A stretch of 6,605 bases of DNA from Caryophanales bacterium UBA3260 (GTDB lineage: Bacteria; Bacillota_I; Bacilli_A; RF39; UBA660): positions 1 to 6,605 of the forward strand of contig DEUO01000033.1 in the NCBI GenBank assembly GCA_002362595.1, in the 5' to 3' direction. Of this stretch, positions 1 through 4,521 are shown piece by piece. Below the pieces are notes generated by a model that searched no databases, was not told the origin of the DNA, and was given only the letters and a program-made list of their open reading frames with translations. Made by a program: the position numbers and the translations under genes. How positions within the stretch are numbered: position 1 is the stretch's first letter; each line of letters starts with the position of its first letter.

Positions 1-36
1 TAACAATCCCTACTATAATAATACTAAAGAAAACTA
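1..36. repeat. Left arm of a perfect 36-bp inverted repeat
   Basis: Bases 1-36 are the exact reverse complement of 128-163; pairing breaks at 37 versus 127. The right arm lies in frame inside the permease tail and codes for a membrane segment. The left arm carries stops in that same frame (1-3, 16-18, 19-21 and 25-27). The left arm therefore looks like a misplaced antisense copy of coding DNA. Because it runs to base 1, its true length is unknown. A fold-back assembly or amplification artefact at a contig end, or a real inversion junction, are both possible. Confidence 0.9.
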
Positions 37-219
37 GTATTAAATAAATTAAAATATACTATATTAGCTGAAGTAACATATAGTAATTATATTTTGAATT
101 TTCCTTATATTTTAATAATTTTATCAATAGTTTTCTTTAGTATTATTATAGTAGGGATTGTTAAATCTAAAATAAAAAGATTATTTAGTTTTAATATTCA
201 AACGCTATTAGAAAAGTAG
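28..219 (+). CDS. FtsX/MacB-like ABC transporter permease, C-terminal fragment (5' partial)
   Basis: The frame is open from 28 to the TAG at 217-219 and has no plausible start, so this is the tail of a longer gene. It encodes about 63 residues: a short stretch, one strong hydrophobic helix (from about PYILIILSIVFF to IIIVGIV), a basic turn (KSKIKR) and an end in LFSFNIQTLLEK. That layout matches the last membrane helix and the basic 'P...L' tail of FtsX-domain permeases, which work with an ATPase subunit to export lipids, peptides or toxins or to drive envelope processes. The frame breaks upstream exactly where the inverted repeat 1-36 begins, so residues before about position 37 are not reliable. 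The next gene starts only nine bases after this stop and also looks FtsX-like, suggesting a permease pair. Family confidence is moderate because only one helix is visible. Confidence 0.6.
   Translation, partial: RKLVLNKLKYTILAEVTYSNYILNFPYILIILSIVFFSIIIVGIVKSKIKRLFSFNIQTLLEK
128..163. repeat. Right arm of the 36-bp inverted repeat, inside the permease tail
   Basis: This is the exact reverse complement of 1-36. It sits in the reading frame of the permease fragment and encodes part of its last membrane segment (FFSIIIVGIV). It is probably the original copy, and the left arm the displaced one. Confidence 0.9.
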
Positions 220-227
220 TGATATAT

Positions 228-1001
228 ATGAATGTTATTTATAAAAGTTTTTTAAAAAAGAAAGTTACTAAAATATATTTATGGTTATTTCTTATTTTAG
301 GAATAGTTTTTTCTTTTTTAATTTTAACAAAAGACTTTTTAACAATTAAAGGTAATGAAGCTTATCCAAATTCATTTATCTATTTTGTTTCAAAGGACAA
401 TATTGATTTAAGTAAAGAAAATAATGTAAATGAATATAATAAAGCTTTATTAGTTGAATGTAATAATAAATTAACTAATGTTTTTATAACTGAAAATAAA
501 CCTATTATACAAGGAGATAGTGATGTTTCTTTACAGTGCTTTATAGATGAATATACTATTAATTATTCTTCTGTTAATAGGCTTAATATTATTAATGATG
601 ATAAGTTATATAAATTTTTAGAAGAAAAAGACAATGAATTTTATTATTTTATAAAACCTAAAAGTTGGGTTGATAAAGATAAAACTATTAAGGATTTATC
701 TGATAAATATCATGTAGAAATTAATATAGAAGAATATAGAATTGATAGTATGAATTATGATGATGTTTTATTTTTATTTAATATTTTTATAAAGTTAGTT
801 GAGATATTATTTATTATATTGAGTATTATTTCTATTTTTAATATATTAATTGACGAAAAGAAAAATAATGATTTATATCATTATTTGGGATATTCAAAGT
901 TAAAGATAATTTATATTACACTTAATAAAATATTATTACTTTTTATAGTTCCTGTTTTAATTTTAATTTTATCAATCTTTGTAAAAAATATAGTATTATA
1001 A
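228..1001 (+). CDS. Short FtsX-like membrane protein lacking the last helix
   Basis: A 257-residue protein with a membrane helix at about 16-34 after a Lys-rich N-terminus. An extracytoplasmic domain spans about 35-180. A second helix lies at about 182-207, then a cytoplasmic loop with EKKNND and YHYLGYSKLKI (about 209-227), and a third helix at about 228-252 just before the stop. The 'LGYSK..I' loop between two helices is typical of FtsX/MacB permeases. Those normally have a fourth helix and a basic tail, which are absent here, and no hydrophobic continuation is visible just downstream. It may be a truncated permease or a reduced variant. ATG 228 is preferred over GTG 219 because GAAAAG at 211-216 is then about 11 bases upstream; GTG 219 overlaps the previous TAG and has no ribosome site at a usable distance. 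It is probably co-transcribed with the preceding permease. Confidence 0.7.
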   Translation: MNVIYKSFLKKKVTKIYLWLFLILGIVFSFLILTKDFLTIKGNEAYPNSFIYFVSKDNIDLSKENNVNEYNKALLVECNNKLTNVFITENKPIIQGDSDVSLQCFIDEYTINYSSVNRLNIINDDKLYKFLEEKDNEFYYFIKPKSWVDKDKTIKDLSDKYHVEINIEEYRIDSMNYDDVLFLFNIFIKLVEILFIILSIISIFNILIDEKKNNDLYHYLGYSKLKIIYITLNKILLLFIVPVLILILSIFVKNIVL

Positions 1002-1009
1002 GAAAGTAA

Positions 1010-1309
1010 TTATTTATAGGTGATTACTGGTCTACATTGTACTTTTTCTTCTCTGCTATTTTCATCGTCGTAATATATACAAGTACAATTTTTGCCACCT
1101 TTTGGACATTGACATCCATAGCTGTGGATACATTTTGTGTTTTTTTGCCAGAAATATTGTGTTTCGCCTAAATATTTGTAGTCTATAATTTTATAAATTA
1201 AAATAAATGCTAAATAAAAAAGTATTACTCCTTGTAATATAATAGTAATTTGTAAAAAATATTTAAGTCCTTTTATTACTTTTAAATTTTTTGTCTCTTT
1301 TTCATTCAT
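1010..1309 (-). CDS. Cys-rich single-pass membrane protein, unknown function
   Basis: A 99-residue protein on the minus strand. A basic N-terminus is followed by one long hydrophobic helix at about 17-42, then a soluble tail with six cysteines at 60, 66, 68, 75, 77 and 92 (C-x5-C-x-C-x6-C-x-C-x14-C), including the stretch CQCPKGGKNCTC. The pattern suggests a small metal or iron-sulfur site, or a disulfide knot if the tail is outside; I do not recognise the family. The start ATG (1309-1307) is preceded on the minus strand by GAGATGA as a modest ribosome site. Its promoter is visible upstream at 1345-1373. It converges on the FtsX-like gene with only eight bases between the stops and no clear terminator. 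It is worth comparing with the cysteine operon nearby, but no functional link is shown. Confidence 0.7.
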   Translation of the reverse strand: MNEKETKNLKVIKGLKYFLQITIILQGVILFYLAFILIYKIIDYKYLGETQYFWQKNTKCIHSYGCQCPKGGKNCTCIYYDDENSREEKVQCRPVITYK

Positions 1310-1344
1310 ATTATCATCTCTGTTTTAATGTTTGTTATAAGATT

Positions 1345-1373
1345 ATTTTATCATATATAGAGAATGTTTTCAT
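1345..1373 (-). promoter_or_regulatory. Promoter of the Cys-rich membrane protein
   Basis: On the minus strand, ATGAAA (1373-1368) and TAAAAT (1350-1345) are 17 bases apart. TGA directly before the -10 box gives an extended -10 (TGnTAAAAT). The -35 is weak. Transcription would start near 1338 and run into the gene starting at 1309. Confidence 0.5.
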
Positions 1374-1401
1374 TAAAATAGAGCGATTTATTTTCTAAAC
1401 A

Positions 1402-1410
1402 TGTTATAAT
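1402..1410 (+). promoter_or_regulatory. Extended -10 promoter of the anchored extracytoplasmic protein
   Basis: TGTTATAAT is a perfect TGnTATAAT extended -10; no good -35 is visible at 17 bases. Transcription would start at about 1416-1418, so ATG 1409 and ATG 1415 cannot be normal starts and the 5' leader is only about ten bases. Confidence 0.6.
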
Positions 1411-1426
1411 GAAAATGGTGATACTA

Positions 1427-2059
1427 GTGAGTATAAAAAAACTTTTAATAATTAATTTAATTTTAATAATTGCAATTTCTTTTTCTATTATTGGACTTAT
1501 ATTATTTAATAATTATTTATATAGTCCATATGATCCTTTTAACGACTTAAGAGAATTTGAAAGAAGAAATGATCAAAAATTAAGTGATGATGAAATACCA
1601 AGTAATGTATTAAAAAGTTCTAATAATATAATTGAAGAATATAATCAAGTATTAAATAGTAGAGATATAAAAGATATTAAATTTGCTAAATCTTATACTG
1701 TTTTTGAATATGGAGAATATAATACAAAATATATTATTGTTGATATTCATAGTAATAAAATTATTGCTGATATAGAATTTATTCATAAAAAAAGTGGTGC
1801 TTTAAAAGGATTAGCTATTGCTTATAGATATTTTAGTGATGAAGATTTTATTATTTATAATGAGAGTTTAATTAATTTAAAAAGTTTAGGTTTATCTTCA
1901 AATGTTATTGAAGAAATATCTGAAAATTCTAAAGAAAAGCTAAGAGAAAATTGGCATGTTGGAAGTACTTATAAATATGAATATGTTAATAGGGAGGAAT
2001 CTTCTAATGAATATATAAGAATTAAATCATCAAGAATTGTAGTGATTAAATTTCAGTAA
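1427..2059 (+). CDS. N-terminally membrane-anchored extracytoplasmic protein, unknown function
   Basis: About 210 residues from GTG 1427. An N-terminal helix (about residues 6-27, LLIINLILIIAI onward, preceded by KK) has no Cys lipobox or clear cleavage site, so it is probably an uncleaved anchor. The rest is a hydrophilic, mixed alpha/beta domain with no cysteine and no motif I recognise. The frame is also open from ATG 1409 and ATG 1415. GTG 1427 is chosen because GGTGA (1417-1421) lies five bases upstream and because the promoter -10 box (1405-1410) overlaps the earlier ATGs; the start is still uncertain by up to six codons. It is divergent from the Cys-rich membrane protein. No terminator follows, so some transcripts may read into the cysteine leader. 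Confidence 0.7.
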   Translation: MSIKKLLIINLILIIAISFSIIGLILFNNYLYSPYDPFNDLREFERRNDQKLSDDEIPSNVLKSSNNIIEEYNQVLNSRDIKDIKFAKSYTVFEYGEYNTKYIIVDIHSNKIIADIEFIHKKSGALKGLAIAYRYFSDEDFIIYNESLINLKSLGLSSNVIEEISENSKEKLRENWHVGSTYKYEYVNREESSNEYIRIKSSRIVVIKFQ

Positions 2060-2094
2060 ATTTTCTATTAGAGAGTGCAGTTTGAGAATAATAG

Positions 2095-2103
2095 TGGTAT
2101 AAT
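2095..2103 (+). promoter_or_regulatory. Extended -10 promoter of the cysteine operon
   Basis: TGGTATAAT is a perfect extended -10 (TGnTATAAT). A TTGAGA at 2082-2087 is too close (10 bases) to be its -35, and no good -35 exists at 16-18 bases. Transcription would start near 2109-2111, just before the GGGAGAG ribosome site of the first leader ORF, so the leader ORF opens the mRNA. Confidence 0.6.
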
Positions 2104-2124
2104 TTATTTATGGGAGAGATTTAT

Positions 2125-2193
2125 ATGAAAAAAAGAATTATTATTAATTGTTGTTGCTGTAATATAAAATCTTTTTTTCGTGTAAACTCATAA
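2125..2193 (+). CDS. Cys-leader peptide 1: 22-residue ORF with four consecutive Cys codons
   Basis: ATG 2125 to TAA 2191-2193 encodes 22 residues beginning MKKRIIIN and then CCCC at residues 9-12 (codons TGT TGT TGC TGT, 2149-2160), ending FFRVNS. GGGAGAG at 2112-2118 lies six bases upstream, and a strong extended -10 promoter lies just before it. A run of four Cys codons a short distance upstream of a cysteine biosynthesis gene is the hallmark of a leader peptide that senses charged Cys-tRNA. Its last codons and stop form the 5' arm of hairpin A (2180-2197), so a ribosome finishing this ORF would melt that hairpin, whereas one stalled on CCCC (leading edge near 2162-2171) would not. An alternative is a tiny metal-binding protein, but the structure match favours a regulatory role. 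It is too short for automatic gene callers. Confidence 0.72.
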   Translation: MKKRIIINCCCCNIKSFFRVNS

Positions 2194-2237
2194 TACTTTA
2201 GAATATATTACGGCTTTCTTAGTAATGAGTTTGACAC
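2180..2237 (+). promoter_or_regulatory. Hairpin A: anti-sequestering stem at the end of leader ORF 1
   Basis: Bases 2180-2191 (GTGTAAACTCAT) pair with 2225-2237 (ATGAGTTTgACAC) in 12 bp with one bulged G at 2233. The stem continues with TACT 2194-2197 against AGTA 2221-2224 after a two-base bulge. It has five G-C pairs. There is no U-run after it, so it is not an intrinsic terminator. Its 3' arm uses 2221-2225, which are also needed by the stem that hides the next ribosome site, so the two structures compete. Confidence 0.6.
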
Positions 2238-2254
2238 TTGTTATTAAGGAGGTC
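2212..2254 (+). promoter_or_regulatory. Hairpin B: stem sequestering the leader ORF 2 ribosome site
   Basis: GGCTTTCTTAGTAA (2212-2225) pairs without a gap with TTATTAAGGAGGTC (2241-2254): 14 bp, ten Watson-Crick and four G-U, with a 15-base loop. The 3' arm contains the whole AAGGAGGT Shine-Dalgarno site (2246-2253). This is an anti-Shine-Dalgarno stem that would block entry to leader ORF 2. It shares 2221-2225 with hairpin A and is therefore mutually exclusive with the complete form of A. Pairing was read by eye; no energy was computed. Confidence 0.6.
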
Positions 2255-2261
2255 TTTTTAT

Positions 2262-2360
2262 ATGTTTAAAAAATTTGTTAATACTATACGATGTTGTCCT
2301 TGTTTACATATATTAAATAGAAAGAAGGATAATGATGAATATAGAAAAATTAATAGGTAA
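2262..2360 (+). CDS. Cys-leader peptide 2: 32-residue ORF with a CCPC motif overlapping the cysteine synthase start
   Basis: ATG 2262 to TAA 2358-2360 encodes 32 residues beginning MFKKFVNTIR, then CCPC at residues 11-14 (2292-2303), followed by a charged tail. It has the best ribosome site in the window, AAGGAGGT at 2246-2253, eight bases upstream. It overlaps the cysteine synthase gene by 26 bases in another frame, so ribosomes leaving it cross the enzyme's ribosome site and start. Its Cys codons are the strand that pairs with the enzyme's ribosome site (hairpin C). Stalling at CCPC for lack of Cys-tRNA would keep hairpin C open while leaving the site at 2324-2329 uncovered. A role as a small metal-binding protein cannot be excluded. 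Confidence 0.7.
   Translation: MFKKFVNTIRCCPCLHILNRKKDNDEYRKINR
2292..2334 (+). promoter_or_regulatory. Hairpin C: Cys codons of leader ORF 2 mask the cysteine synthase ribosome site
   Basis: Bases 2292-2305 (TGTTGTCCTTGTTT, the Cys-Cys-Pro-Cys codons plus two bases) pair with 2321-2334 (AAAGAAGGATAATG) at 13 of 14 positions, with three G-U pairs and one G-G mismatch (2302-2324) and a 15-base loop. The 3' arm contains the enzyme's Shine-Dalgarno site GAAGGA (2324-2329) and the first ATG (2332-2334). The sensing codons and the masking strand are therefore the same bases. Read by eye; energy not computed. Confidence 0.6.
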
Positions 2361-3294
2361 TACACCTATGATAGAAATAAAAGTTAAATATAAAGAGAAG
2401 TTAGTAAATGTATTTGCTAAATTAGAATTTTATAATTATACAGGAAGTATTAAAGATAGATTAGCTTATTATATTATTAATAAGTCATATAAGGATGGAA
2501 GTTTAAAGAGAGGACAACCAATTGTTGAAGCTACTAGTGGTAATACCGGAATATCTTTTGCAGCAATAGGAGCTTATTTTGGACATGATGTACATATTTT
2601 TATGCCAGATTGGGCAAGTAAAGAAAGAATAGCTATTATGAAATTATATGGTGCTAAAGTATATTTAGTATCTAGAGAAGAAGGGGGATTTAAGGAAGCT
2701 ATTAGAAGAGCTGATAAGCTAGCTAAAGATATTAATGGCTTTAGACCTAATCAGTTTGATAATATTAAGAATATAGAAGCACATTATAGTACTACTGGTT
2801 TAGAAATAGTTAATGAAGTTCCTAGAATAGATTTATTTGTTAGTGGAATAGGAACGGGTGGTACTTTAATGGGGATTGCTAAAAGAGTAAAAGAGTTTAA
2901 TAAAGATGCAAGAATTGTTGCGTTAGAGCCAAAACAAATGCCAATTATGAGTAAAGGGATAAATGATGGTACACATAGAATAGAAGGTATAGGAGATGAT
3001 TTTATACCAAGTATAGTAGATAGAAATATAATAGATGAAGTTATTACTATTGATGATGAAGATGCAATAAATATGACAAGAATTCTTGCTAAAAAGTATG
3101 GATTAGGTGTTGGAATATCTAGTGGAGCGAATTTAATAGCTGCTATATTAACAGCTAAAGATGGAGATAATGTAGTAGTTACTTTTGCAGATGATTTTAA
3201 GAAATATTTAACAACAGATTTAATAGAAAATATTAATAATGATATTGATTTAATATCTAATCAAATAGAAATAGTATCAATAACTAATATATAG
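2335..3294 (+). CDS. cysK: PLP-dependent cysteine synthase (O-acetylserine sulfhydrylase family)
   Basis: About 319 residues, the usual length for CysK/CysM. These enzymes use pyridoxal phosphate to make cysteine from O-acetylserine and sulfide in the cytosol. Key parts are visible: the N-terminal IGNTP (7-11), the PLP lysine in GSIKDR (Lys40), the substrate loop TSGNTG (67-72), the MPDWASKER and REEGGF segments (90-98, 114-119), QFDN..N...H (140-150), the phosphate-binding GTGGT (173-177) and GISSGAN (260-266), whose serine contacts the cofactor ring. The exact acyl-serine or sulfur donor cannot be read from sequence. The protein has no cysteine at all, fitting an enzyme needed when cysteine is short. 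ATG 2335 is chosen because GAAGGA (2324-2329) is then five bases away; the adjacent ATG 2332 is only two bases away. It follows two Cys-rich leader ORFs and overlaps the second. A PPC-domain gene follows 46 bases later in the same operon. Confidence 0.9.
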   Translation: MNIEKLIGNTPMIEIKVKYKEKLVNVFAKLEFYNYTGSIKDRLAYYIINKSYKDGSLKRGQPIVEATSGNTGISFAAIGAYFGHDVHIFMPDWASKERIAIMKLYGAKVYLVSREEGGFKEAIRRADKLAKDINGFRPNQFDNIKNIEAHYSTTGLEIVNEVPRIDLFVSGIGTGGTLMGIAKRVKEFNKDARIVALEPKQMPIMSKGINDGTHRIEGIGDDFIPSIVDRNIIDEVITIDDEDAINMTRILAKKYGLGVGISSGANLIAAILTAKDGDNVVVTFADDFKKYLTTDLIENINNDIDLISNQIEIVSITNI

Positions 3295-3340
3295 ATGATA
3301 TAATATTTATATTATTTTTAAAGAAAGATAGGTATTAGTT

Positions 3341-3736
3341 ATGGAACATTGTTTTAGATTAGTTAGAGGACAAGATTTAAAGAAAGAGATATTATTATAT
3401 TGTAAGAATAATAAGATAGAAGCTGGAGTTATTTTGTGTGCTGTAGGATGTATTAAGCATTTACATATTCGTTTAGCGGAAGCTAAAGAGTATATTGATA
3501 GAGAGGAATGCTATGAAATAGTAAGTATTACTGGTACCTTATCTAAAGATGATTGTCATATACATATATCTGTATCTGATAATAAAGGTAATACAATAGG
3601 TGGACATTTAAAGGATGGAACAATAGTAGATACGACGTGTGAAGTTGTAATATATGAATTAGATGATTATATTTTTAATAGAGAATTAGATAATAATACT
3701 GGATATGAAGAAATAGTTATGGAAAGAAGAAGCTAG
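3341..3736 (+). CDS. PPC/DUF296 (PD1-like) domain protein
   Basis: A 131-residue single-domain protein. The second half, GTLSKDDCHIHISVSD followed by GGHLKDGTIVDTTCEVVI, matches the PPC (plant and prokaryote conserved, DUF296) fold, with conserved histidines at 73, 75 and 89 that could bind a metal. Stand-alone bacterial members are often called 'DNA-binding protein with PD1-like motif', but their biochemical role is poorly known; a regulator or small-molecule binder is possible. It has seven cysteines (4, 21, 33, 37, 57, 72, 100), in contrast to the Cys-free enzyme before it. It lies 46 bases after the cysteine synthase with only a weak AT-only hairpin between them, so it is probably in the same operon and regulated with it. 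The ribosome site is weak (AAGAAAG 3321-3327 or AGGT 3330-3333). Its stop codon lies inside the terminator stem. Confidence 0.8.
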   Translation: MEHCFRLVRGQDLKKEILLYCKNNKIEAGVILCAVGCIKHLHIRLAEAKEYIDREECYEIVSITGTLSKDDCHIHISVSDNKGNTIGGHLKDGTIVDTTCEVVIYELDDYIFNRELDNNTGYEEIVMERRS

Positions 3737-3774
3737 GCATTTGCTAGACATTGCTAGTTTCTTCTTTTGTTGTT
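3723..3774 (+). terminator. Intrinsic terminator of the cysteine operon
   Basis: AGAAGAAGCTAG (3725-3736, including the TAG stop) pairs with CTAGTTTCTTCT (3754-3765) in 12 bp with one G-U. A-T pairs 3723-3724 with 3766-3767 extend it, and TTTTGTTGTT follows (3765-3774). The 17-base loop repeats GCTAG, giving an alternative smaller stem. The T-rich tail also supplies the -35 box of the next promoter. Confidence 0.8.
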
Positions 3775-3798
3775 AATGATAATATATTGTGTTAAAAT
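3770..3798 (+). promoter_or_regulatory. Promoter of the first helical-protein unit
   Basis: TTGTTA (3770-3775) and TAAAAT (3793-3798) are 17 bases apart, with TGT before the -10 (extended -10). Transcription would start near 3804. The -35 overlaps the U-tract of the preceding terminator. Confidence 0.65.
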
Positions 3799-3828
3799 AA
3801 TATTGATAATAGAGAGGAGCATTGTAAA

Positions 3829-4128
3829 ATGACTGAACAAGATATTGAACGTTTAAGAGGATATTGTGAGGAATTCGCTAAGTTTCGTGATAATACTGTA
3901 GATGGTAATGGTAATAACTTACATGACATTAAGAATTCATTTGATTATGTAAGAAAAACTATCGATGAACTTAATTTAACAGGTACAGCTTTTGGTGGCG
4001 AATTATCAAGTAAAGCAGAACAAGCTGGAAATGTATTAAGTGAATTATGGACTTGTCTTCAAAATTTAGAAAGATCAGTTTTAGGATTCTGTGATCAACA
4101 AGAAAGAAATAATAATCAACAATTATAA
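3829..4128 (+). CDS. Small helical protein, possibly WXG100-like (first of four)
   Basis: A 99-residue, charged, helix-rich protein with no signal peptide or membrane segment. It appears to be two helices around a Gly-rich turn, LTGTAFGGELSS (about 50-61), reminiscent of the W-x-G turn in WXG100/ESX proteins and of small partner proteins of LXG toxins, but without the Trp. It has three cysteines (13, 76, 87) and a Gln/Asn-rich C-terminus. AGGAG at 3815-3819 is nine bases upstream of the ATG, and a clear promoter lies at 3770-3798. It is followed 23 bases later by a second small helical protein. A type VII secretion link is a guess from size, helicity and clustering; no secretion ATPase or toxin gene is in the window. 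Confidence 0.75.
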   Translation: MTEQDIERLRGYCEEFAKFRDNTVDGNGNNLHDIKNSFDYVRKTIDELNLTGTAFGGELSSKAEQAGNVLSELWTCLQNLERSVLGFCDQQERNNNQQL

Positions 4129-4151
4129 AATAGAAAGGAATAGTGGTATAA

Positions 4152-4487
4152 ATGGCAGCATCAAGAACTAAAGGTGCAACAGTACCTGAGGAATTAAGTA
4201 GACAATCACAAAGAGTTGATGAACAATTAGCACAATTAAATAAAATATTGGATATTATAATGAATCGTTTAGATAATATGAGTAGAATGATGAACAATTA
4301 TAGTCCAGAATTAGTTTCACAAATAAAAGATTTAAGAGCTTCTATTGAATCTTATAAAACAAAAGCAGGTAAGATTTATAAAGATGTATCTTATAGTCTT
4401 GCAACATATGCAATGAACTTATTACAGAACTTAGAAGGATTAATAACTAGTGTTAATAAAATTAGTGCTTCTGTAAAAGAATTATAA
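4152..4487 (+). CDS. Small helical protein, possibly WXG100-like (second of four)
   Basis: A 111-residue protein that looks almost wholly alpha-helical with coiled-coil potential: EELSRQSQRVDEQLAQLNKILDIIMNRLDNMSRMM, then a break near NNYSPEL (about 48-54), then a second long helical region. This is the hairpin architecture of ESAT-6/WXG100 proteins, again without a W-x-G. It has no cysteine, signal peptide or membrane segment. AAAGGAA (4134-4140) is 11 bases upstream of the ATG. It shares a transcript with the preceding gene and ends just before a terminator. The function is unknown; a structural or chaperone-like partner role is possible. Confidence 0.75.
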   Translation: MAASRTKGATVPEELSRQSQRVDEQLAQLNKILDIIMNRLDNMSRMMNNYSPELVSQIKDLRASIESYKTKAGKIYKDVSYSLATYAMNLLQNLEGLITSVNKISASVKEL

Positions 4488-4494
4488 TTACAAT

Positions 4495-4518
4495 ACTGGG
4501 ATTTCCCAGTTTTTGTTT
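4495..4518 (+). terminator. Intrinsic terminator after the first helical pair
   Basis: ACTGGG (4495-4500) pairs with CCCAGT (4505-4510) around the loop ATTT, followed by TTTTTGTTT. The stem is short but has four G-C pairs. It starts eight bases after the stop. Confidence 0.75.
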
Positions 4519-4521
4519 ATC

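Noticed and set aside
1409..1426. ATG 1409 or ATG 1415 as start of the anchored protein
   Set aside because: ATG 1409 overlaps the TATAAT box and neither has a ribosome site. They remain possible only if the promoter call is wrong.
2180..2254. Transcription terminator or T-box/SAM riboswitch in the cysteine leader
   Set aside because: No U-run follows either hairpin, and no T-box consensus (AGGGTGGnACCGCG-like) or S-box pattern is present. Translational control fits better.
2125..2360. The leader ORFs as metallothionein-like functional proteins
   Set aside because: Not excluded, but their place before a cysteine gene, the competing hairpins and the complementarity of the Cys codons to the ribosome site favour a regulatory role.
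3300..3319. Intrinsic terminator between the cysteine synthase and PPC genes
   Set aside because: ATAATA (3300-3305) and TATTAT (3310-3315) plus T5 look terminator-like, but the stem is six A-T pairs only. In such AT-rich DNA this is probably chance or weak at most.
4144..4152. Extended -10-like TGGTATAAA before the second helical gene
   Set aside because: It lies only a few bases before the ATG, so transcripts would start inside the gene. No -35 is seen, and the gene is already served by the upstream promoter.
3971..4297. Minus-strand open frame of 108 codons
   Set aside because: It lies opposite two well-supported plus-strand genes with promoters and ribosome sites. Its product is a low-complexity shadow with many Ile/Phe/Leu/Tyr, and it has no convincing ribosome site.
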